Below are positions 57,982 to 64,000 of a stretch of DNA of 64,000 bases, piece by piece. Each line of letters opens with the position of its first letter. Position 1 is the first letter of the stretch. The DNA comes from Clostridia bacterium. GTDB lineage: Bacteria; Bacillota; Clostridia; Oscillospirales; CAG-382. The stretch lies in the NCBI GenBank assembly GCA_017516825.1, contig JAFXBC010000003.1, forward strand, positions 1-64,000, read 5' to 3'. Position numbers and translations under genes: made by a program. The notes beneath the pieces were generated by a model. That model was not told where the DNA came from and made no database searches. It saw nothing but the letters and a program-made list of their open reading frames with translations.

Positions 57982-60042
57982 TCAGTTTAAGGTCTTTCCG
58001 CTCCCCGCCTGCTTCACCATGCGGATCGCTTGCTTGTTCAGTGCAATATACTTTTCATGACCGATCTCGGGTAGGAGGTACTCCATGGCCTTCCCCGTTT
58101 CCTCGATGAGGGGCATATCCGTCAGAGAGGCGGTGCGAAGCACCAATTCCCCGCTTTGTCTTTCTCCGAAGAAGTCACCCGGTCCCCGTTGCTCCAGATC
58201 CGCCTTGGCGATGAAGAAGCCGTCGGAGGATTCCTTCATCACGTTCAGCCGCTCACAGGGCTTGCCGCTTCCGTTTACCAGCACGCAGAAGGATTTCCGC
58301 GAGCCTCTGCCCACCCGTCCCCGCAGCTGGTGGAGCTGGGAAAGGCCGAAGCATTCCGCGTTCTCGATGAGGATCACGTTGGCGTTGGGAACGTCCACAC
58401 CCACCTCGATGACGGTGGTGGACACCAGCACCTTGGTGCGTCCTGCGGCAAAGTCCTCCATGGCCTGGGCTTTTTGTGCGGGAGACTGCTTGCCGTGGAT
58501 CAGCCCCATGGGGATCCCCGCAAAGGCGCCGCATTGAAGCTCACGGAAGTAGGTCTCCGCCGCCTTTTTGGGGGATTTTTCCTCCGCCAGGGCGTTTTCC
58601 TCCACCAGGGGGCAGATGATATAGGCTTGTCCACCCTGAGAGATCTGCCGCAGAATGGAGCCGTAGATTCCCTTGCGGTCTTTTGGGGTGAGGACTAAGG
58701 TATCGATGGTCTGTCTGCCGGGGGGCAATTCGTCCAGCACGGTGACGTCCAAATCGCCGTAGAGAATGAGAGACAGAGATCTGGGGATGGGGGTGGCGGA
58801 CATGACCAGCATATGGGCCCGCTTCCCCGCCCCGAGTTCGCTTTTTTCCAACAGGGCGGAGCGTTGCCGCACCCCGAAGCGGTGCTGTTCGTCGGTAACC
58901 ACCAAGCCAAGGCTTGCAAAGGAAACGTCCTCCTGCAAAACGGCGTGGGTGCCCACCAACACTTGTATTTCTCCCGTGGCAAGGCGTTCCTTGACCATGG
59001 TCTTTTGCTTTTTCGTCATGCCTCCCGTCAGCAAGGCGGTGGTGATGCCCAAAGGCTCCAGATAGGCGGCGATCTTCTCCCCGTGCTGGGTGGCCAGGAT
59101 CTCCGTGGGGGCCAAAAGCACCCCCTGCATCCCATTCCCTGCGCAAAGCTCCAAGGCCGCCGCGGCCACGATGGTCTTACCGCTGCCCACGTCCCCCTGG
59201 ACCAGGCGGGTCATGGGGATGGGCTTTGCCAGATCCTCGGTGATCTGACGGATGGCCTTCGCCTGCGCCCCCGTAGGCTTGAAGGGCAAATTGGGAAGTA
59301 GCTTGCTTTCCATGGGAACCATGGGAACGGCGGTGGCGTCCTCCTTGGCGTGGCGCATTTTCCGCAAAGCCAATCGGAAGATCAACAGCTCCCGAAAGGC
59401 GGCGCTTCGCTTGGCCTGCTCCAGCTCCTCCATGTTGGCGGGGCGGTGGATCTTGTATAAGGTCTCAGTATAAGAAAGGATGTGGAAGGTCTTTCGCAGG
59501 TCCTCGGGAAGATATTCCGCTACCCCCTTCAAGGCGGGCAGGGCGTTTTCCACCGCGGAGCGGAACAGATTCTGGTTCAGCCCCTCTCCCAGAGGGTACA
59601 CGGGAAGAATATCCCGCAAGGGAGACTCCGGCAGAATGGGCTCGATATCGGGAGAGGTTGCCTCCGCGCCGAAAAGCCCCATTTGGATACGGCCGTAGAG
59701 ACGGTAGTATCTGCCGGGCTTGATCTTCTGTGCCAAAAAACGCTTGCCGAAAAAGGTGACGGTGATGGGGGCGGTATCGTCCTCGGCGTTCATCCGCAGA
59801 AGCTCGATGCCGGTGTAGGTCTTCCCCACGGTGGGAAGCTTGGTGCATCTCACCACAACGGAATACACTTCCCCGTCGGTACACTCCCGCAGAGGGGTGA
59901 TATTGCCCCGGTTCTGGTAGGACCTGGGGAAGGTCATCAGCAGATCCTCCACGGTGTGGATACCCTTGGCAGCAAACAGCTTCGCCTTGGCCTCGCCGAT
60001 GCCCTTCACGGCGGTGAGTGGGGAATGCAGCTCCATACGCAT
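57982..60042 (-). CDS. recG: ATP-dependent DNA helicase RecG
   Basis: RecG remodels stalled replication forks and Holliday junctions. The 686-residue protein has the N-terminal wedge OB domain (about 55-150), Walker A GDVGSGKT, the DEQH box in VVTDEQHRFG, and the helicase C-terminal motifs QLRGRVGRG and RGPGDFFGERQSG. ATG 60042 and ATG 60036 are both in frame; the second has better spacing from AAAGGAG. Confidence 0.95.
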   Translation of the reverse strand: MRMELHSPLTAVKGIGEAKAKLFAAKGIHTVEDLLMTFPRSYQNRGNITPLRECTDGEVYSVVVRCTKLPTVGKTYTGIELLRMNAEDDTAPITVTFFGKRFLAQKIKPGRYYRLYGRIQMGLFGAEATSPDIEPILPESPLRDILPVYPLGEGLNQNLFRSAVENALPALKGVAEYLPEDLRKTFHILSYTETLYKIHRPANMEELEQAKRSAAFRELLIFRLALRKMRHAKEDATAVPMVPMESKLLPNLPFKPTGAQAKAIRQITEDLAKPIPMTRLVQGDVGSGKTIVAAAALELCAGNGMQGVLLAPTEILATQHGEKIAAYLEPLGITTALLTGGMTKKQKTMVKERLATGEIQVLVGTHAVLQEDVSFASLGLVVTDEQHRFGVRQRSALLEKSELGAGKRAHMLVMSATPIPRSLSLILYGDLDVTVLDELPPGRQTIDTLVLTPKDRKGIYGSILRQISQGGQAYIICPLVEENALAEEKSPKKAAETYFRELQCGAFAGIPMGLIHGKQSPAQKAQAMEDFAAGRTKVLVSTTVIEVGVDVPNANVILIENAECFGLSQLHQLRGRVGRGSRKSFCVLVNGSGKPCERLNVMKESSDGFFIAKADLEQRGPGDFFGERQSGELVLRTASLTDMPLIEETGKAMEYLLPEIGHEKYIALNKQAIRMVKQAGSGKTLN

Positions 60043-60064
60043 AGTCTCCTTTCTCGTTTTTTTC

Positions 60065-60093
60065 AGTATATCACATTTTTTTGCGTTTGTAAA
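60065..60093 (-). promoter_or_regulatory. Promoter of recG-dus
   Basis: TTTACA (60093-60088) and TATACT (60070-60065) are 17 bases apart. Confidence 0.7.
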
Positions 60094-60101
60094 GCGAAAA
60101 A

Positions 60102-60127
60102 ACAAGGCACCCTCTCGGATGCCTTGT
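60102..60127 (-). terminator. Terminator of solute-binding lipoprotein 1
   Basis: ACAAGGCA (60102-60109) pairs with TGCCTTGT (60120-60127) and runs into TTTTTT on the minus strand, directly upstream of the recG promoter. Confidence 0.85.
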
Positions 60128-60139
60128 ACCAAAAACGAT

Positions 60140-61696
60140 TTAGTCGTTCAGCTCGTAAGCGTCAACGTATTCGTCGATCTTATCCTGGATCGCACCCTCG
60201 ATACCTTCCAGATGGGAAGCAACGTTGGTGGAATCGGAGCTCATGAGGCTGGTGAACATGGAGTTGATGCCGCCGAAGTCGTACAGAACGCCCAGGTCGT
60301 AAACCACGTTGTTGAAGATGTAGTTGTCCAGCATATCCTCGGAGTCGTCGTCCTTGGCATCTCTGCCCTTCAGGGTGACTTCGTAGTATGCGGGAGTGAT
60401 GAAGTTCTTACCGCCGCAAGACATCAGCTCGATCATGTAAGCGGAGAACTCGGGATCCTCAACGTTGGTGGGGATGCAGATGCCGTATGCGTAGTAGATG
60501 TTAGCGGAGGTGTAGTAGGTATCCTGCTCCACGGAAGCCTTGGGAGAAGGGATGATACCCATGTGACCCGCTACGTCGTAGGTACGCAGCTTCTTAACGG
60601 CGGAGAATGCGGAGGGATAGAACAGAGTACGGTCGTTACCGAAAGCACCCATTGCGCCTTCCCAAACGTTCTTCTCGGGCCAGGTCGCGGGGAGCTTCTG
60701 GGTGTTGGCGAACCAGCCGTCGTCCTGGAAGGTCTCAAGAACCTTCTGGGCGTAGAGGATGGAAGCCTCGGAGCCGAACTGCAGGTAAGGAATGTCGTTC
60801 TGGTCCTTTGCGATGAGCTTGTTACCGGATGCGATGAAGAAGCCGCCGATACCGTTGGTACCGATCATGCCCCAGTGATCCTCGAAGTTCATGCCTGCGA
60901 TATCGTCGGATTCGTAGGTCACTTCTTTACCCATCTCAACCATCAGATCCAGAGTCCACTTGCCGTCGCGAACTACGTCGTACATGGAGCCGTATCTTTC
61001 GGCAAAGACTTCGTCGTAGATGTTCTTGTTGAACAGGATAGCAGAGGAAACGATCTTCTGCATGATGGAGATATCGCCGGTGGTGAAGTACAGCTTACCT
61101 GCGATGGACAGGTTTTCGTTAGCATCCTGATCCCACCAGGGAGCATCCAGATGGATGTAGTCGGAGAACTGCTTCAGGTCGTACAGCATATTCTGCTGTG
61201 CCAAGGGAGCCGCCTGGCCCATGAAGGGCAGAGCCGCGTCGTAGGTAGCGACGCCGGAGGTGGTGTCCTGGCTGACGGTGGAAGCAACGTTGTCCACCTG
61301 GAAAGCCACGATATCAACGCCGTACTTCTCGGTGATCAGGTCGTTACGAGCCGCGACTGCATCGTTCAGAACGGTGTCGGTGGTGTCGTATAGGTCGGGA
61401 GCGATCTCCTCGGAGAAGTAGGTGGTCTCCTTCACGTTGCTGGTAACGCAAACGGTGAAGGTGTCCTTGTTGAAATTAAACTCGGGCATACCCAGATTCT
61501 CAACGGTATACTGGTCTTTGTCGTCCAAGTAGATGGAGCCTTCGCCGCCCTCGGGACCGGAAGTAGTGTCGCCGGAGGTGGTGCCGCCGGAGGTAGCGGG
61601 AGTGCTAGTGGTTCCGCCGTTATCGCCGCCGCATGCTACCAGCAGGGGGCAGAGCATCAGCAGACCCAGCAGAAGAGCAAAAAGTCTTTTCGTCAT
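60140..61696 (-). CDS. Extracellular solute-binding lipoprotein 1
   Basis: The 518-residue protein has lipobox LVAC, a Gly/Thr/Ser-rich linker (TTSTPATSGGTTSGDTTS) and a two-lobed binding domain of the bacterial family-1 type. Typical features are DLKQFSDYIHLDAPWW, LYFTTGDISI and YAYGICIPTNVEDPEFSAYM. Such proteins deliver sugars or oligosaccharides to ABC importers, but no permease or ATPase is adjacent. ATG 61696 follows AAAGGA. Confidence 0.85.
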   Translation of the reverse strand: MTKRLFALLLGLLMLCPLLVACGGDNGGTTSTPATSGGTTSGDTTSGPEGGEGSIYLDDKDQYTVENLGMPEFNFNKDTFTVCVTSNVKETTYFSEEIAPDLYDTTDTVLNDAVAARNDLITEKYGVDIVAFQVDNVASTVSQDTTSGVATYDAALPFMGQAAPLAQQNMLYDLKQFSDYIHLDAPWWDQDANENLSIAGKLYFTTGDISIMQKIVSSAILFNKNIYDEVFAERYGSMYDVVRDGKWTLDLMVEMGKEVTYESDDIAGMNFEDHWGMIGTNGIGGFFIASGNKLIAKDQNDIPYLQFGSEASILYAQKVLETFQDDGWFANTQKLPATWPEKNVWEGAMGAFGNDRTLFYPSAFSAVKKLRTYDVAGHMGIIPSPKASVEQDTYYTSANIYYAYGICIPTNVEDPEFSAYMIELMSCGGKNFITPAYYEVTLKGRDAKDDDSEDMLDNYIFNNVVYDLGVLYDFGGINSMFTSLMSSDSTNVASHLEGIEGAIQDKIDEYVDAYELND

Positions 61697-61730
61697 GATA
61701 GAATCCTTTCTGACATTTATAGTTATCCCT

Positions 61731-61759
61731 ATCATATCACTTTCCATCTTCCCTGTCAA
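61731..61759 (-). promoter_or_regulatory. Promoter of solute-binding lipoprotein 1
   Basis: TTGACA (61759-61754) and TATGAT (61736-61731) are 17 bases apart. Confidence 0.7.
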
Positions 61760-61810
61760 TCTGCGAATAAGCCAAAATACCACTCTGATTTTTGGCAAAA
61801 TTCACAAGGA

Positions 61811-61839
61811 AAACGCACCCCCGGGAAGGAAGTGCGTTT
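61811..61839 (-). terminator. Terminator of solute-binding lipoprotein 2
   Basis: AAACGCAC (61811-61818) pairs with GTGCGTTT (61832-61839), followed on the minus strand by TTCCTTGTG. The T-run is weak. Confidence 0.6.
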
Positions 61840-61848
61840 GGAAAAAGC

Positions 61849-63612
61849 TTAGGTTCTGTATTGGGTCTGGTATTCCCTGATGGCGGCTTCGATCTCGGGA
61901 ATGACGCCGTAGATGCGGGAGGCCACGGTGGTGGTGTTCTCTCTGTACATATCGGGGATCAGAGTACCCACCCCGCCCATATTGCAGATCGCGCCCAGAT
62001 CGTAGGTCATGTTGGAGAAGATGATCTCCAGCATGGGTCTGGAATCCCAATCCGCGGTGTTGGTACTGCGAAGCAGGCCTTCTTCATACTCGGGGATGAC
62101 GGAGTTCTTGGAATAGCAGGCCAGCGCTTCGATCATGTAGGCGGAGAAGCGGGCGTCGGGAACGTTGGTGGGGATGCAGATGCCGTAGGCGAACTGCCCC
62201 ATCACGGGAGTGCTGTAGCTCTGCTGGTTGGCGGAATGCAAGGGCATGGGCAGAATACCGAAATCCACCCGCTCTCCCTTACGCAGAGAGGGCACGGAGG
62301 CCAGGGTATCCACGTAGAACAGGGCGCGGCCTGCGGTGAATACCTCCCGTCCGGTCTGCCAGACGTCTTCCACCTGTTCCTGCAGGGTGTCCACCACCAG
62401 CACGGTCTCCGTCTTCTGGAGGGTCTGAAGCACCTTCAGGATGTTGGTCAACCCCGTTGCGTCACCCAAGGCGACCCTGGGAGCGCCGGAGGAATTGGTG
62501 GTGATGAGCTGTTTGCCGGAGGCTAAGTAATGGTAAAGGGCAAGATCGTAGGAGCTGATGGTGCCCCAGGTATCCAGGTAGCCCATGCCAACCTCCCCAT
62601 CGATATCCGCGGTGAGGAGCTTGCCGGTCTCGTACATGGTATCCAAGGTCCACTTACGGTCCTTGACCATGGTGTAGAAGTCTATGGAAAGATCGTCTGC
62701 CAGGGTCTTGTTGAACAGCACGGCGGCGGAGGCCTTCTTGTGAGAGAAGGTCACGTCACCAACGGCGAAATACAGCTTGCCGTCAAAGGCCAGCATGTCG
62801 TTGGCCTCCTGCTCCCACCAGGGAGCCTGGAGATGGATGGTATCGGAAAAATCCTTCAGGTTGAACAGCAATTGATCCTGTGCCAGCCCGATGGCAGAGG
62901 ACAGGAAGGGCATTGCCGCGTCGTATTCCACGGTGCCCGCAGTGGCGTCGTTCCGCAGGGTCTCCGCAACGTCGTCCACGCGGTAGGCCTGCACCTTGAC
63001 ACCCAGGTTGCTTTCCAGCTCGCCGTTGCGGATCTTCACGTAGTTTTCGATACGGGTATTGTAAACGCCGTGGGCGATCTCCTCGGAGTAGTAGGTCTTC
63101 TGCAGGTTGTTGCCGTAGACGCAGACGGTGAACAGGGTATTGGGGAACTCAAAGGGAGGCATCTGCAGCTCGTCCAGGGTGTAGTTCCCTTCCGCATCCC
63201 GATAGGGATCCGTGTCGGGAACGGAGCTTTCTTCGGAGGTCTCCTCGGAGGATTCGCTCTGGGAGGGCTCCTCTATGCTTTCGTCGCTTTCATCGCTTTC
63301 CTCTAAAGACTCGTCCTCGGAGGGTTCTTCCAAGCTTTCGTCGCTTTCCTCGGAGGATTCATCCACAGAGGGCTCTTCTTCGGAGGATTCCGGCTCGGAG
63401 GGCAGCTCGATGTTGCTGATGAATTCCTTGGAGGATTCTTCCTCGGAGGATTCCGGCTCGGAGGAAGGCTCCTCGGAGGATCCCTCTGCGCTTTCCAAAG
63501 AGGACTCTGCCGCAGAGGAGGACTCCTCCTCATCCCCGCCGCAAGCGGAAAGGGCCAGGCAGGCGATCAGCAAGCAAGAAAGCAAAAGTATTAGGAGTTG
63601 TTTCGTTGTCAT
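61849..63612 (-). CDS. Extracellular solute-binding lipoprotein 2 with long acidic linker
   Basis: The 587-residue paralogue of the preceding lipoprotein has lipobox LSAC and a linker of about 110 residues made almost only of Ser, Glu, Asp and Pro (SEEESSKE, SDESDESIEEPSQSES). A binding domain follows that shares NLKDFSDTIHLQAPWWEQEA and FAYGICIPTNVPDARFSAYM with lipoprotein 1. The repetitive linker could change length by replication slippage. It lies 27 bases after another lipoprotein-associated gene and is probably in its operon. Confidence 0.85.
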   Translation of the reverse strand: MTTKQLLILLLSCLLIACLALSACGGDEEESSSAAESSLESAEGSSEEPSSEPESSEEESSKEFISNIELPSEPESSEEEPSVDESSEESDESLEEPSEDESLEESDESDESIEEPSQSESSEETSEESSVPDTDPYRDAEGNYTLDELQMPPFEFPNTLFTVCVYGNNLQKTYYSEEIAHGVYNTRIENYVKIRNGELESNLGVKVQAYRVDDVAETLRNDATAGTVEYDAAMPFLSSAIGLAQDQLLFNLKDFSDTIHLQAPWWEQEANDMLAFDGKLYFAVGDVTFSHKKASAAVLFNKTLADDLSIDFYTMVKDRKWTLDTMYETGKLLTADIDGEVGMGYLDTWGTISSYDLALYHYLASGKQLITTNSSGAPRVALGDATGLTNILKVLQTLQKTETVLVVDTLQEQVEDVWQTGREVFTAGRALFYVDTLASVPSLRKGERVDFGILPMPLHSANQQSYSTPVMGQFAYGICIPTNVPDARFSAYMIEALACYSKNSVIPEYEEGLLRSTNTADWDSRPMLEIIFSNMTYDLGAICNMGGVGTLIPDMYRENTTTVASRIYGVIPEIEAAIREYQTQYRT

Positions 63613-63639
63613 GAAAAATCCCTCTTATCTGCTGTATGT

Positions 63640-64000
63640 TTATTCTTCGCTCTGCAAAGCAGTGGCGATGGTTTCCGCATCCGTGCCGCCCACCCAACGA
63701 ACGCTCAGCTCCTCGGTCTGGGTGTTGTCGGCAAAGAAGGCGTTGCGGACGGTATTATATGCACTCTTATCGCATTTTACCAACGTGCCGTCTATACGGG
63801 CGTTGTATTCCCCGCTGGTCTTGCGATACAGCACGGGAGAACGGACGGCTTTACCCTCGGGAGAGGCGGTCAGCTCATCCATGGCGTAGGCCACGTCGCC
63901 CCCCGGCAGGTTCTGGGTATAGGAAACCAGGATGAAGGAGCTTCCGTCCTTGCGCTTCCAGACGGCCCATTCCTCATCCACACCGGTCTTGAAGGAATAC
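63640..64000 (-). CDS. C-terminal part of an unidentified protein (5' end outside window)
   Basis: The frame is open to the window edge, giving about 120 residues (YSFKTGVDEEW...ALQSEE). It contains VSYTQNLPGGDVAYAMDEL and YNARIDGTLVKCDKS, a beta-rich pattern without a motif I recognise. It is transcribed into solute-binding lipoprotein 2, so it may belong to the same surface-protein operon. Confidence 0.6.
   Translation of the reverse strand, partial: YSFKTGVDEEWAVWKRKDGSSFILVSYTQNLPGGDVAYAMDELTASPEGKAVRSPVLYRKTSGEYNARIDGTLVKCDKSAYNTVRNAFFADNTQTEELSVRWVGGTDAETIATALQSEE

Overview
The window is a high-GC, gene-dense chromosomal segment from a Gram-positive spore-forming Clostridia-type bacterium, most likely an uncultured gut lineage. 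The evidence is SpoIVB, many lipobox lipoproteins with Ser/Glu-rich linkers, a PerR/rubrerythrin oxygen defence, a glycyl radical enzyme (so an anaerobe), DUF4317 and RNHCP proteins typical of Clostridia, and strong GGAGG ribosome binding sites with sigma-A promoters that almost always have a 17-bp spacer. I cannot name the species. No tRNA, rRNA, CRISPR array, prophage or plasmid function is visible.

Layout: 1-3.6 kb carries the end of a DUF1015 gene and pcrA. 3.7-10 kb holds surface proteins: an SGNH hydrolase, the first of three DUF4855 discoidin lipoproteins, and a small lipoprotein. 10-13 kb is the TrkA-TrkH potassium uptake operon. 13-20 kb has a glycosidase-like TIM-barrel protein, a GtrA/flavin-oxidoreductase operon, uracil-DNA glycosylase, a GH36 alpha-galactosidase and a small membrane protein. 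20-23 kb is a PerR-rubrerythrin operon and a YgiQ radical SAM protein. 23-28 kb is DUF4317 plus the second DUF4855 lipoprotein.

28-31.5 kb looks disturbed. It holds a MITE-like repeat abutting an IS1595-type transposase remnant, an AT-rich foreign gene, and spoIVB whose last 123 bp recur 815 bp downstream on the far side of an inserted gene. 31.5-36 kb is an operon of two small proteins and two tandem ABC-2 type exporters. 36-40 kb has two XRE regulators and a membrane-bound MerR regulator that appears to control itself. 40-43 kb has an isomerase/RNHCP operon and a secreted nuclease. 43-49.7 kb has the third DUF4855 lipoprotein, a glycyl radical enzyme with its activase, and an Idh-type sugar dehydrogenase. 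49.8-52.7 kb is a consensus promoter, a T-box-like leader and a gene fusing a sugar-isomerase barrel to an acyl-CoA synthetase. 52.9-64 kb has a LysR-MATE pair, twin discoidin lipoproteins, dus, recG and a run of solute-binding lipoproteins without a transporter.

The shared theme is extracellular carbohydrate or glycan handling (discoidin/DUF4855 lipoproteins, alpha-galactosidase, SGNH hydrolase, solute-binding proteins, Idh and isomerase enzymes). Threaded through the intergenic spaces are two repeat families. One is a two-hairpin element, mostly just behind genes, whose first stem changes sequence from copy to copy while keeping its pairing. The other is a MITE-like element of about 180-200 bp with hairpin-forming terminal inverted repeats. 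The most interesting candidates are the T-box/fusion locus, the unassigned glycyl radical enzyme locus, the covarying hairpin elements and the duplicated spoIVB tail.
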